A model generated the notes under the pieces. That model saw nothing but the letters and a program-made list of their open reading frames with translations, searched no databases and was not told the DNA's origin. From assembly GCA_036003045.1 (NCBI GenBank), contig DASYSS010000036.1, positions 32,357 to 96,356 of the forward strand: DNA of 64,000 nucleotides, written 5' to 3'. The position numbers and the translations under genes are program-made. Source of the stretch: Gemmatimonadaceae bacterium. Lineage in GTDB: Bacteria; Gemmatimonadota; Gemmatimonadetes; Gemmatimonadales; Gemmatimonadaceae. This document shows, in pieces, positions 1 to 10,009 of this stretch; within the stretch, counting starts at the first letter, position 1; every line of letters starts with the position of its first letter.

Positions 1-497
1 GGGTGCATGAGCGGAGCGAACATGAACACCACGCCGGCGTCGGCCAGCGCGCTGGCCATCGTCGTCACGGGGGCGTCGATGGAAACGCCGAGGGCTTCGA
101 GAATGTCGGCGCTGCCGCACTGCGTCGTGAACGACCGGTTGCCATGCTTCGCGACGCGAATGCCGCTTCCGGCAGCGACCAGTGCGGCCGCCGTCGAGAT
201 GTTGAAGGTGCTGATCGATCCGCCGCCGGTCCCGCACGTGTCTACCAGCTCGTCGGGACGCTCGGCGGGCAAATGCACCATGACGCGTCGGAAGGATCTC
301 ACCACGGCAGCGAGCTCCGCTGGCGTTTCGCCGCGGACGCGAAGACCAATCAAGAGCGCCGCGATCTGCGCCGATGTCGCGTCGCCGGCAAGGACGACGT
401 CGAATGCGGCCGTCAGCTCCTGCGGGTCGGCTGGTTCACCCGCGGTGAGACGACGAACGGTGGAAAGAAGCGCGTTGGGCGACGAGCTACCGGACAC
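1..497 (-). CDS. trpD: Anthranilate phosphoribosyltransferase (N-terminal part, runs off the window edge)
   Basis: TrpD transfers the phosphoribosyl group of PRPP to anthranilate, the second step of tryptophan synthesis in the cytoplasm. About 165 codons are present; the C-terminal half lies beyond base 1. Visible family signatures are the PRPP-binding loop DTCGTGGGSISTFNIST, followed by VAKHGNRSFTTQCGSADILE, which matches the anthranilate/PRPP-site motif KHGNR...GSADxLEALG. The glycine loop reads GTGGGS where most homologues have GTGGDG. The start is a GTG overlapping the last 11 bases of the upstream GAF-protein gene, so the two are probably co-transcribed and translationally coupled. The family call is secure; the truncation is only the window boundary. 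Confidence 0.93.
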   Translation of the reverse strand, partial: MSGSSSPNALLSTVRRLTAGEPADPQELTAAFDVVLAGDATSAQIAALLIGLRVRGETPAELAAVVRSFRRVMVHLPAERPDELVDTCGTGGGSISTFNISTAAALVAAGSGIRVAKHGNRSFTTQCGSADILEALGVSIDAPVTTMASALADAGVVFMFAPLMH

Positions 498-1788
498 TGA
501 GCGCCTCGACGAGGCGTTCCGGCAGTCGAGCGTGTGAGGCGACGATGGAAATTACGAGACCGAGCAGGCGCACGCGGTCTACATCCTCTTCCGTAAAGAT
601 CCCCTGCATGGCGCGGTTCGCCACGTTCACGACGCCGACCAGCTCGTCGTGATAGACCAACGGGAAGCTAATGAAAGACCCCGTCGTGAAATGTCCATCC
701 TGTAGCAGCGGGTGGGTGTGCGCCTCGGTGGCGTCTCGGACGAGCACGGGTTCTCTCGCCTGAGCGACGCGGCCGGCCACGCCCTGCCCCATCGCGACGC
801 GCAGCCCCTCCATGACTCCGGGAGCGACGCCCTTGGCGGCGGCGATGTAGAGGCAGTTGCCCTCAGGCGTGCGGAGCATCAGCGAACAGCGGTTCGCGTG
901 CATCTCGTCGCCGACCAGCGAGAGCAGCCCGTCGGCGAGCTGACGCGGATCGTCCGTCGAGGCGTCGAGTGTCAAGACCTTGTCGATCAAATAGATAGTG
1001 CGTGTCTTTTGACGCACTGCTTCACTTCGCCGGTGCAGCTCGACGTGGGCTTTCTCGAGCTGCTCCACGGCCGACGCAACCGTCGCGTCGACGATCTCCG
1101 CTCGCTTGAGCGCGCGGCGCGCGTCTTCAGTCGCACGGGCCAATTCTCGCTCGAGCGCGAAGACTCTCGCCGAGTCTTCGGCCGGCTCGCTGTTGGCGGC
1201 GGTCATTCGTGTCTCCAAGTCACCGAGCCGCGCTTCGTACTCGCCGTGCACGCGCTGAGTGACGTCCTCGAGCGTGCGCACCGCTTCTTCCCGCGCGCCG
1301 CGCTCGAGGAATCGGAGGTAGGCGAGCTCGAACAGAGCGATCGCCGGAAGAAAACGCTCGGCGGTGCGCGCTCCGAACAGCTTCCGCGTCTCGTACAGCA
1401 CGAGCAGCGCGGTCAGGTGTCCGTCGAAGCGAAGGCCGCGGACGTTGAGCCACCCCGTCTCGCTGCCGAACGCCGGAATCTGGAACAGACGCGCGAACTC
1501 GTCGCCCGAGTCCGCGAAATCCACGAACTGTCCGCCCGCGCCAATCGCCGTGCGCTCGCGCGTCGGGAGATGGTCGAAAGTCGTGTCGAGCGAGACGCTT
1601 TCCATTCCGTTCGGCGTCAGCAATACGCGCTCGCACAGCATCTCACGCCGCTCGTCGAAGTGGACGAGCGCCAGCCGGGCAACGCGATCGACTTCCGCGA
1701 GAGCCTCGCCGAGTGCGGACAACGCGCCGTCCGCGTCGGCGGAGACGGTCAGTGCATGCGCGAGCGACGAGAGCGTGCGTGGGGGCAT
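487..1788 (-). CDS. Double-GAF-domain coiled-coil sensor protein
   Basis: This 433-residue soluble protein has no signal peptide or membrane segment. An N-terminal GAF-like region (about residues 10-160) is followed by a long Arg/Glu-rich coiled coil (about 165-262). A clearer C-terminal GAF domain (about 265-420) contains RCSLMLRTPEGNCLYIAAAK, then GQGVAGRVAQAREPVLVRD and FPLVYHDELVGVVNVAN, the usual GAF core strands. GAF domains bind small ligands or act as dimeric signal modules. No output domain (kinase, cyclase or phosphatase) is present, so it probably works through a partner. The gene overlaps trpD downstream and diverges from the truA operon. The ligand and biological role are unknown. 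Confidence 0.75.
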   Translation of the reverse strand: MPPRTLSSLAHALTVSADADGALSALGEALAEVDRVARLALVHFDERREMLCERVLLTPNGMESVSLDTTFDHLPTRERTAIGAGGQFVDFADSGDEFARLFQIPAFGSETGWLNVRGLRFDGHLTALLVLYETRKLFGARTAERFLPAIALFELAYLRFLERGAREEAVRTLEDVTQRVHGEYEARLGDLETRMTAANSEPAEDSARVFALERELARATEDARRALKRAEIVDATVASAVEQLEKAHVELHRRSEAVRQKTRTIYLIDKVLTLDASTDDPRQLADGLLSLVGDEMHANRCSLMLRTPEGNCLYIAAAKGVAPGVMEGLRVAMGQGVAGRVAQAREPVLVRDATEAHTHPLLQDGHFTTGSFISFPLVYHDELVGVVNVANRAMQGIFTEEDVDRVRLLGLVISIVASHARLPERLVEALSVR

Positions 1789-1885
1789 CGAGGAGCGAAA
1801 TGGGCCGGTGGTGGAGCTTCGTTTTCGTCAGGTCAACGCCGTGTAACGTGAGGCGACTCCACACTATGACGCACGAGCGCGTTGC

Positions 1886-1913
1886 TTGACACACTCTCGG
1901 GTTTCTCTAGCTT
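1886..1913 (+). promoter_or_regulatory. Candidate sigma-70 promoter for the truA-pur operon
   Basis: A perfect TTGACA (1886-1891) is followed after 16 bases by TAGCTT (1908-1913), which keeps the important T, A and final T of a -10 box. Predicted transcription would begin at about 1920, directly at the ATG at 1921. No Shine-Dalgarno sequence precedes that ATG, so the first gene may be translated from a leaderless or near-leaderless mRNA. The -10 match is weak, so this is only a candidate. Confidence 0.4.
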
Positions 1914-1920
1914 TCAGTCG

Positions 1921-2721
1921 ATGGCCGAACGCACCGTGCGACTCGTGTTGCACTATGACGGGGCCGGATTTAGTGGATGGCAGCGCCAGCCGGAAACGCG
2001 CACCGTCCAAGGGGTTTTGGAGGCGGCACTCGAGCGCCTCACGGGCGCGGCGATCGCCGCCCTGGCCTCCGGCCGGACCGACGCTGGTGTGCATGCGCGA
2101 GGACAAGCGGTTGGCGTTCGGGTGCCGGACCGGTGGAGGGGGGGCGTTCACGAACTGCGGCGCGCGCTGAATGCCGTGCTCCCGCCGGACGTCTGGGTTG
2201 CCGCGGCGACCGAGATGAAAAACGAATTCCATGCGCGCTACAGTGCGGTGAGCCGGCGGTACAGTTACTACGTCGGCACCGATGACGAAGCTCATTCCCC
2301 GTTTCGTGGCCGGTACGAGCTGGCATTCGGGCAGCCCCTGGATCGGAGCGCTCTGGATGCCGCCGCCGCCCGCATCGCGGGCGAGCACTGCTTTCGGGGC
2401 TTTGCCGTTCGCGGTACCGCTCCTGCGCATGACGATCATCGCTGTCGCGTGATTCTGGCACGCTGGCGTGATCGCGCCGGCGGGGGAGGGCTGGTGTTCG
2501 AGATCGAAGCCAACCGATTTCTACATCACATGGTGAGATTTCTCGTCGGGACGATGCTCGACGTCGGTTCGGGCCGCCGCTCGGCCGATGACGTGGCACG
2601 CCTGCTGAACGCAGAAACGAACGAGGACACGTCGCCGCCGTCCGCGGCGCACGCGCTATTCCTCGATGACGTGACGTATCCGCCGGACCTTTATCTCCAA
2701 CCGGCAAGGACCGCCGTATGA
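1921..2721 (+). CDS. truA: tRNA pseudouridine(38-40) synthase TruA
   Basis: TruA converts uridines 38, 39 and 40 of the tRNA anticodon arm to pseudouridine. The 266-residue length is normal for the family. The catalytic aspartate is Asp54 in SGRTDAGVHARGQ. Other family blocks are the N-terminal LVLHYDGAGFSGWQRQ, FHARYSAVSRRYSYYV and RFLHHMVRFLVGTMLDVG. I chose the ATG at 1921 because the family fold begins at once after it; an in-frame TTG at 1882 would add 13 unconserved residues. It is the first gene of a long plus-strand operon, and its stop overlaps the start of the HtrA gene. Confidence 0.94.
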   Translation: MAERTVRLVLHYDGAGFSGWQRQPETRTVQGVLEAALERLTGAAIAALASGRTDAGVHARGQAVGVRVPDRWRGGVHELRRALNAVLPPDVWVAAATEMKNEFHARYSAVSRRYSYYVGTDDEAHSPFRGRYELAFGQPLDRSALDAAAARIAGEHCFRGFAVRGTAPAHDDHRCRVILARWRDRAGGGGLVFEIEANRFLHHMVRFLVGTMLDVGSGRRSADDVARLLNAETNEDTSPPSAAHALFLDDVTYPPDLYLQPARTAV

Positions 2722-4148
2722 AGTCGCCAGTATTTCCGATGCTGTTGACTGCCGTCGTCGCGAGCTGCGCTCAGCCGTCGGGCACCTCGAACGGGCGGGG
2801 GGCGGGAGGGTCGGCGGCCGGACGGCTCGTCAACGCCATTCCCGCGGCGCAGTCGGCGGCGACAGTCTCGGCGTCGCGTCAGAACGCCATCACGAACGCC
2901 GTCGCCCAAATCTCGCCGTCCGTCGTGACCGTGCAGACCGAGCAGGTCAACCAGCAGGCTCCCCAAAACCCGTTCGATTTCTTCTTTGGGCAGCAGCAGC
3001 CGCGCACCTCGGCGGGGCTCGGCACCGGATTCGTGGTGAAGTCCGACGGCGTCATCGTGACCAACGCGCATGTCGTCCTCGGCGCGACCAAGGTTTCGGT
3101 GATGATGCGCGACGGAAGCGTCTTCCCCGCGAAGGTCCTCGGCTCGGACGAAGCGAACGACATCGCGGTGCTTCGCATCGACGCGAAGAACCTTCCCGAC
3201 GCCAAGATCGGCAACTCGAACGCGCTGCTCATCGGCGAGTGGGCCATCGCGATCGGCAATCCGTTCGGCTTCTACCTTGGCAACAGCGAACCGAGTGTGA
3301 GCGTCGGCGTCATCAGCGCGACGCAGCGCAACCTCATCGCGCCGGGCGAAGGACAGGCATCGTACTACGACATGATCCAGACCGACGCGGCGATCAATCC
3401 CGGCAATTCGGGCGGGCCGCTCGTCAACGCCGACGGCGAGGTCATCGGCGTGAACAGCAGCATCTTCTCGCCAAGCGGCGGATCGGTCGGGCTCGGATTC
3501 GCGATTCCCATCAACCGCGTCGAGCGCGTCGTGGACGATCTGATCAACCACGGCTCGATCCGCAGCCCGTGGATCGGCGTGCACCTGCGTCAGTCGAATT
3601 CGTCGAATCCGCGCGACGTCATCGCGCAGGGCGCGTTCATCGCGGCCGTCGAGCCGGGATCGCCCGCCGCGAAAGCAGGTCTCCAGCCGGGCGACGACAT
3701 TCTGCGCGAGGGAAGCCGCGTCATTCACAATCCCTTCGACTGGCAAGCGGCCTTGCTCGACCTGCGCGTCGGACAGCCGGCGCGGCTGCACGTGAAACGC
3801 GGCAACCGCGAGTTCGACGTCGACGTCCAAGTGAGCGATCTGCCCGAGGTGACGGCGCCGAAAGTCCAAGTGCTTCGCGAGCTGAGTCTCGTGAGCGTGA
3901 CGCCGTCGATCGCGTCGGAGCACGGGCTGCGAAACGCGCGCGGCGCGCTCGTCTACAGCGTCAGCCAAACGGTCTCCGACCAGACGGGGCTGCAGACCGG
4001 CGACGTGATCGTGCAGATCAACAACATTCCGATTCGCGCGGCCGAAGACGTTCAGAAGGCGATCGACTACTACGGCAGCCGCACCTATCTCCGTGTCACG
4101 CTCGTGCGCCAGGGTCAACTCGGAATGACGGAGTTCGCGCTTCGATGA
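2718..4148 (+). CDS. DegP/HtrA-family periplasmic serine protease, lipoprotein
   Basis: This is a 476-residue envelope protease for damaged or misfolded proteins. The N-terminus carries a lipobox, VVASC with lipidated Cys17, so it is probably membrane-tethered rather than freely periplasmic. The chymotrypsin-like domain shows the triad His118 (VTNAHVV), Asp148 (ANDIAVLRI) and Ser231 (INPGNSGGPL). Two PDZ domains follow, at about residues 285-380 and 385-470, with carboxylate-binding-loop sequences near WIGVHL and in LQTGDVIVQINN. The ATG overlaps the truA stop. The next gene, purB, begins inside this gene's stop codon, so the protease is translationally coupled to purine genes, which is an unusual neighbour. 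Confidence 0.92.
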   Translation: MKSPVFPMLLTAVVASCAQPSGTSNGRGAGGSAAGRLVNAIPAAQSAATVSASRQNAITNAVAQISPSVVTVQTEQVNQQAPQNPFDFFFGQQQPRTSAGLGTGFVVKSDGVIVTNAHVVLGATKVSVMMRDGSVFPAKVLGSDEANDIAVLRIDAKNLPDAKIGNSNALLIGEWAIAIGNPFGFYLGNSEPSVSVGVISATQRNLIAPGEGQASYYDMIQTDAAINPGNSGGPLVNADGEVIGVNSSIFSPSGGSVGLGFAIPINRVERVVDDLINHGSIRSPWIGVHLRQSNSSNPRDVIAQGAFIAAVEPGSPAAKAGLQPGDDILREGSRVIHNPFDWQAALLDLRVGQPARLHVKRGNREFDVDVQVSDLPEVTAPKVQVLRELSLVSVTPSIASEHGLRNARGALVYSVSQTVSDQTGLQTGDVIVQINNIPIRAAEDVQKAIDYYGSRTYLRVTLVRQGQLGMTEFALR

Positions 4149-5574
4149 CCGACCACGATCGCTACTCGTCGCCGCTCGCCGAGCGATACGCATCCAAAGC
4201 GATGCTGTCGCTCTGGTCGCCGGCCGAGCGATACGGCCAGTGGCGGCGTCTGTGGCTGGCGTTGGCCGAGGCGGAGCGCGACCTCGGCGTCGCCATTCCG
4301 GAAGCGGCGCTCGTCGAAATGCGCGCGCATCTCGACGACATCGACTTCGCGGCGGTCGCGTCGTACGAAAAACGCTTCCGCCACGACGTGATGGCGCACA
4401 TCCACGCGTTCGGCGACGTCGCGCCGGCCGCGCGCGGCTTCATCCACTTTGGCGCGACGAGCGCCTACGTCACGGACAACGCCGATCTGATTCTGATGCG
4501 GCGCGGGCTGCAGCTGCTGCGTGCGAAGGCGATCCGCGTCATCCGCGCGCTGGCGGCCTTCGCGCGCGAGTGGCGGCACGAGCCGACGCTCGGCTCGACG
4601 CACCTACAGGCGGCGCAGCCGACGACCGTCGGCAAGCGCGCGGCGACGTGGCTGCAGGATCTCGTGCTCGACGTGGCCGACCTCGATCATCGCATCGCCA
4701 CCCTGCCCTGCCGCGGCGTGAAGGGCACGACGGGCACGCAGGCCAGCTTTCTCGAGATCTTCGGCGGCAGCCACGAGAAGGTGCGGGAGCTCGACCGGCG
4801 CGTCACGGCGGCGATCGGATTCCCGCACTCGATTCCCGTTTCGGGGCAGACGTATACGCGCAAGCTCGACGCGCAGATTCTCGGCACCGTCGCCGGCGTC
4901 GCGTCGAGCGCGATGAAGTTCAGCGGCGATGTGCGCGTACTCCAATCCGTGGGCGAGATCGAGGAGCCGTTCGAGAAGGAACAGGTCGGATCGTCGGCCA
5001 TGGCGTACAAGCGTAATCCGATGCGCTGCGAGCGGATCGCGTCGTTGGCGCGGTTCGTCATCTCGCTCGAGCCGAACGCGAATCTCACCCACGGCACGCA
5101 GTTCTTCGAGCGTACGCTCGACGACAGCGCGAACCGCCGGCTCGTGATCCCCGAGAGCTTCCTCGCCACTGACGCGATCCTCGTGCTGATGGAGAACGTG
5201 ACCCGCGGTCTCGAGGTTCATCCGGCGCGCATCCGCCGCCGTCTCGCCGACGAGCTTCCGTTCATGGCCACCGAAGAGCTCATCGTGCGCGCGGTGCACG
5301 CCGGTATTGACCGCCAAGCCGCGCACGAGTGCATCCGGCGGCACAGCATCGAAGCGGCGCGCGCCCTCAAGGACGGTGCCGAGCGAAACGACCTGCTCGA
5401 CCGCTTGGCGGCCGACACCGAGTTCGGCGTCTCGATCCGCGACCTCGAGGCCGCGCTCGAGCCGCACCGGTTCGTCGGGCGCGCGCCCGAGCAGGTCGAC
5501 GAGTTCCTGCGCGAAGTGGTCGACCCGCTGCTCGTCGCGGAAAACATTCAATCGGAAGCCGAGGACGTGCGCGT

Positions 5575-5578
<4 letters not shown>
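4145..5578 (+). CDS. purB: Adenylosuccinate lyase
   Basis: PurB acts twice in purine synthesis: it releases fumarate from SAICAR to give AICAR, and from adenylosuccinate to give AMP. The 477-residue protein has the fumarase/aspartase-superfamily signature [11 protein letters not shown] at about residues 281-291, where the catalytic serine loop lies. It also has [20 protein letters not shown] and [17 protein letters not shown], the other two conserved active-site regions. The ATG at 4145 overlaps the HtrA stop by four bases. The frame stays open far upstream through the protease gene, but that part is an uninformative shadow. It is followed by purC, also by ATGA overlap. Confidence 0.96.
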
Positions 5579-6512
<934 letters not shown>

Positions 6513-6516
<4 letters not shown>

Positions 6517-7166
6517 ATTTCGCCCGCGAGGGCTTGAGCTTCATCGTCATCGCGGCGCTCGTCGCCGCCGGCGTCTTCGGCATCGCGCTCGTGCGACGCT
6601 CGTGGGGGCTGTGGCTGTTCGCGTTCGTCCTGGCGCTCATCGCGCTTTGGGTCGCGTACTTTTTCCGTGATCCGGTGCGCACCGGAGAACGGGGCGAGCG
6701 TCTCGTCATCGCGCCGGCCGACGGCAAGGTCGTGATGATCACGGAAGTGAACGAGCCCACCTTCATGAAGGAACGATCGGTCCGCCTCTCCATTTTCATG
6801 AACGTGTTCAACGTTCACGTGAACCGGTACCCGGTGAGCGGCGTCGTCCGTCTCGTCGATCACACGCCGGGACGCTTCGCCAACGCGGCGACCGAGCAGT
6901 CGAGCCTCGAGAACGAACAGACGTCGATCGGCATCGAATCGGGATCGAATCACGTGTTGGTGCGACAGATCGCCGGTCTCATCGCGCGCCGCATCGTCAC
7001 CGACTCCCGGGTCGGCGAGCGCGTGCAACAGGGCGAGCGCATGGGGCTGATTCGATTCGGCTCGCGTGTCGACGTCTTTCTGCCGGCCGGCGCCGCGCTG
7101 CGGGTAAAGGTCGGCGACATCACCTTCGCGGGCACCACCGTGCTCGGTGAGCTGACCGGCCAATGA
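6513..7166 (+). CDS. psd: Phosphatidylserine decarboxylase, short (archaeal-type) form
   Basis: The enzyme decarboxylates phosphatidylserine to phosphatidylethanolamine at the inner membrane. It is a 217-residue, GTG-started protein. Two hydrophobic segments occupy about residues 8-50 and are followed by YFFRDP, a hallmark of the family. The self-cleavage site that creates the pyruvoyl group is Gly183-Ser184 in [12 protein letters not shown]. Other family features are [10 protein letters not shown] and [16 protein letters not shown]. It lies between purC and pssA by overlapping start and stop codons. PssA makes its substrate, so the two form a complete serine-to-ethanolamine lipid module inserted within a purine operon. 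Confidence 0.95.
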
Positions 7167-8326
7167 TCGCCATGCGACGCGGCCAGGGCGGCGAGCGCCG
7201 GCACCGAAAGGTTGTTCGGCGCGCCGTGGTGCTGATGCCGAACGGGTTCACGCTCTTCAACCTGTTTTGCGGCGTCTACGCGATCATCCTCGCCATCCGC
7301 GGCGAGTTCTCGGCTGCGCCCGCGTTCATCGTGCTCGGCGGCATCGCCGACGTTCTCGACGGGCGAGTCGCGCGCGCCACCGGCACGGGGAGCCGATTCG
7401 GCGAGGAGCTCGACTCGCTCGTCGACGCGATCTCGTTCGGCCTCGCGCCGGCGATCATGATGTACCTCGAGCTGCCGAGCCACGGCACGTGGGAATGGTT
7501 GTTCGTCTTCATCTTCACCGCGTGCGCGGTGATGCGGCTCGCGCGCTTCAACATCGAGCAAGCGGGACGGAAGAAGACGTACTTTCACGGCCTCCCCACG
7601 CCGGCCGCCGGCCTCACCCTCGCCACGTACTACTGGTTCAGCCAAACGCCGTTGTACAGCAAGTCCGTCATACTGTTCACGGACAGCACGCTCTCGGATC
7701 TGCCCTGGCACGTGATCCTGCGCGGGTTGATGGCGGTTCTCGCCGCGCTGATGATCAGCGAGGTTCCGTACCCGAACGTGCCGGCCGTGGGTTGGAGGAC
7801 GCCGCGCAAGCTCATCGGCTCGATCGTCGTGCTCGGCTCGATCGTGTTGCTGCTCGTGCGGCGCGAGGAATTCATCTTCCCCGCGCTCCTCGCCTACGTC
7901 GTCTATGGATTCGTGCGCGCGGCCGTCCTCGGCATGCTGAGCCGCGCGGGATCTCCGGAAGAGGCCTACGGCGACGAAGAACCCGAGCCCGAGGCGGAAA
8001 CGCGCCGCTCGCCGCCGGCTCGAACGTCGCCGAAGCTGGCGGCGTCGGGCATCTCCGGCGAGACGTTCGACGCGCGTCCTCACGATTCGCGTCCGCACGG
8101 GCGAAACGACGGAGGCGGCCGCGACGACGACCGCCGGGAATCGCGCGATGGAACAGGCGCCCGCGCGGGTGGCGAGGGAAGCGACGCGAAATTCTCGCGA
8201 CGGCGCCGCCGCCGACGCGGACAGCGCGGCAATCGGCCTCCACACTCACCGGGGTCGCCGTCCTCGCCGCCGCCGTCCGGGCAGCAAACTCCACCTCCTG
8301 ACTCTCAGACCGGAAAGCCTGAATGA
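7163..8326 (+). CDS. pssA: CDP-diacylglycerol-serine O-phosphatidyltransferase with disordered tail
   Basis: This membrane enzyme condenses CDP-diacylglycerol with serine to give phosphatidylserine, the Psd substrate. The CDP-alcohol phosphatidyltransferase motif is complete: Asp63, Asp66-Gly67, Ala70-Arg71, Gly80, Asp84 and Asp88 (D-x2-DG-x2-AR-x8-G-x3-D-x3-D). About six to eight membrane segments span roughly residues 22-260. The remaining 120 or so residues are unusual: an acidic stretch (DEEPEPEAE), an Asp/Arg-rich stretch and a run of eight Arg residues in [18 protein letters not shown] sequence, then a Pro/Ser-rich end. Typical bacterial PssA proteins lack such a tail. The start overlaps psd and the stop overlaps purS. 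Confidence 0.93.
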   Translation: MIAMRRGQGGERRHRKVVRRAVVLMPNGFTLFNLFCGVYAIILAIRGEFSAAPAFIVLGGIADVLDGRVARATGTGSRFGEELDSLVDAISFGLAPAIMMYLELPSHGTWEWLFVFIFTACAVMRLARFNIEQAGRKKTYFHGLPTPAAGLTLATYYWFSQTPLYSKSVILFTDSTLSDLPWHVILRGLMAVLAALMISEVPYPNVPAVGWRTPRKLIGSIVVLGSIVLLLVRREEFIFPALLAYVVYGFVRAAVLGMLSRAGSPEEAYGDEEPEPEAETRRSPPARTSPKLAASGISGETFDARPHDSRPHGRNDGGGRDDDRRESRDGTGARAGGEGSDAKFSRRRRRRRGQRGNRPPHSPGSPSSPPPSGQQTPPPDSQTGKPE

Positions 8327-8580
8327 GCCGATATCGCATCGCCGTTCACATCACGCCGCGCCGGGGCATCCTCGATCCGCAGGGCCGCACCGTCGCCGAC
8401 GCGTTGCACACGCTCGGGTTCTCGGGCGTGCGCGACGTTCACGTCGGACGCCATCTCGTGGTGGAGCTCGACGCGGGCGACGCGGAGGAAGCGGAGCGGT
8501 CGACGCGCGAGATGTGCGACCGCCTTCTCGCCAACCCCGTCACGGAGGATTTTTCCATCGCCGCCGTGGAGGCCACATGA
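8323..8580 (+). CDS. purS: Phosphoribosylformylglycinamidine synthase, PurS subunit
   Basis: This 85-residue protein is the small structural subunit of the three-part FGAM synthase (PurS-PurQ-PurL) found in Gram-positive and many other bacteria. It bridges the glutaminase and the synthetase. It opens with [20 protein letters not shown], matching the PurS start (VxxxVxxKxGVLDPQGxA), and ends with the expected [12 protein letters not shown]. It overlaps pssA upstream and purQ downstream by ATGA codons. The small size fits the family and the neighbouring genes remove any doubt. Confidence 0.94.
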   Translation: MSRYRIAVHITPRRGILDPQGRTVADALHTLGFSGVRDVHVGRHLVVELDAGDAEEAERSTREMCDRLLANPVTEDFSIAAVEAT

Positions 8581-9269
8581 AGTTCGGCATCGTCACCTTT
8601 CCCGGGTCCAACTGCGACTACGATACCTACCGCGCGGTGGTCGACGGGATCGGCGAAGAGGCGACCTTTCTCTGGCACAAGGACCACGATCTCCAGCAGA
8701 GCGACGTGGTGATCTTGCCCGGCGGATTCTCGTACGGCGACTACCTGCGCCCCGGCGCGATCGCGCGATTCAGTCCGATCATGCGCGAGGTGGTCGCGTT
8801 CGCGAACCGCGGCGGGCCGGTGATGTGCATCTGCAACGGATTTCAGATCGCCTGCGAGGCGGGCCTCCTCCCCGGCGCGTTGCTGCGCAACGAAAGTCTG
8901 AAGTTCGTGTCCGAAACTGTATCAGTTCGTGTCGAATCGACCGAGACGCTGTTTACCAACCGGTACGAGGCCGGCCAGGTGCTCAGAATACCCATTGCCC
9001 ACGGTGATGGTCGTTACACGGCGGACCAGCAAACGGTCGATAGACTGGAAGGCGAAGGGCGCGTGGTATTTCGCTACGTGGGCGGTCCGGGCGACGCCGA
9101 CGAGTGGTGGAGCCCGAACGGCTCCGCGCGCGCCATTGCCGGAATCGTCAACGACGCGGGAAACGTGCTCGGCATGATGCCGCACCCCGAGCGTGCCGTC
9201 GATGCGCTGCTGGGGTCCAACGATGGACTCGGCGTTTTCGAATCGGTGCTCGCCCGCGTCACTGCATGA
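8577..9269 (+). CDS. purQ: Phosphoribosylformylglycinamidine synthase, PurQ glutaminase subunit
   Basis: PurQ hydrolyses glutamine and channels ammonia to PurL. The protein has 230 residues, the normal size. The class I glutamine amidotransferase triad is visible as Cys86 in CICNGFQI, His203 and Glu205 in [28 protein letters not shown] is the family oxyanion region. The start overlaps the purS stop. Ten bases after the stop comes the BamE-like gene that separates purQ from purL. Confidence 0.96.
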   Translation: MKFGIVTFPGSNCDYDTYRAVVDGIGEEATFLWHKDHDLQQSDVVILPGGFSYGDYLRPGAIARFSPIMREVVAFANRGGPVMCICNGFQIACEAGLLPGALLRNESLKFVSETVSVRVESTETLFTNRYEAGQVLRIPIAHGDGRYTADQQTVDRLEGEGRVVFRYVGGPGDADEWWSPNGSARAIAGIVNDAGNVLGMMPHPERAVDALLGSNDGLGVFESVLARVTA

Positions 9270-9279
9270 GGAAACTGCA

Positions 9280-10002
9280 ATGATCGCGTTTGTCCTTGCC
9301 GTCACGGTCGCCGCCTCGCAAGTCGTTGGACAGGGTCCGCCGACGATCGATCCGGGCATGACCCGCGCCCAGGTCGTGGCCAAGCTGGGTGAGCCGATGT
9401 CCACGCGCACCTACGAGGGCCACACCTACCTGCTCTACAAGAACGGCTGCGAGCGCTCCTGCGGCATGAGCGACCTCGTCGTCCTCGACAGCGACAAAGT
9501 CGTCGACGCGATCTTCCGTTCGAACGCGCGCCACTTCTCGGGCACGAGCAGCTCGCCGCGCATGATGTCGCTGGCCGACCTCCACCCGACGGAGGACAAG
9601 GCGATCACCGTCGCGGAGGCCGAGAAGGCCCAACAGCCCGAGAAGCCGGCGAGATTCGAGAAACACACCAAGGTCGCCAAGGTCGCGAAAGTCGCGGCGC
9701 CGCAGCTCGAGACGGCGACGAGCGACAAGACCGACAAAGTCGCCAAGGTCGAAAAGCCCGCGAAGCCCGTCAAGGTAGAGAAAGCCGAAAAAGCCGTGAG
9801 CGTCGACAACGGCGAGACCGCGCCGAGCAAACCGGCGGTCGAGAAGCCGGCACCCGCTCCGGCGCCGGCGGCGGCGCAGCGTCCCGCCGCTCCGCCCAAG
9901 CTGCCGGAAGTGATCCGGCCCGCGCCGACGCCCAAGAAGGACACGGCGAAGAAAGCGGGCGCGGTCGTCAAACCTGAACCGAACCCCAAACCGAAGAGTT
10001 GA
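9280..10002 (+). CDS. Secreted BamE/SmpA-like protein with Lys/Ala/Pro-rich tail
   Basis: A 240-residue protein with a probable N-terminal signal (AFVLAVTVAASQVVGQ). Residues about 20-85 contain IDPGMTRAQVVAKLGEPMS and a following beta-rich stretch, which resembles the BamE/SmpA/OmlA fold (PGMxxxxVxxxLGxP). Two cysteines (CERSC) may form a disulphide. From about residue 105 to the end it is low-complexity and basic, with KVAKVAKVA, KPAKPVKVEKAEK and many Pro-Ala pairs; such tails often span the periplasm or contact the cell wall. It sits between purQ and purL, which normally adjoin. A direct role in purine synthesis is unlikely. The domain call is tentative. Confidence 0.65.
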   Translation: MIAFVLAVTVAASQVVGQGPPTIDPGMTRAQVVAKLGEPMSTRTYEGHTYLLYKNGCERSCGMSDLVVLDSDKVVDAIFRSNARHFSGTSSSPRMMSLADLHPTEDKAITVAEAEKAQQPEKPARFEKHTKVAKVAKVAAPQLETATSDKTDKVAKVEKPAKPVKVEKAEKAVSVDNGETAPSKPAVEKPAPAPAPAAAQRPAAPPKLPEVIRPAPTPKKDTAKKAGAVVKPEPNPKPKS

Positions 10003-10009
10003 TTAGACG

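Noticed and set aside
3239..4144. A long open plus-strand frame runs from within the HtrA gene into purB.
   Set aside because: The part before 4145 is Arg-rich and matches no family. It is a GC-rich shadow frame of the protease gene; purB starts at the ATGA overlap.
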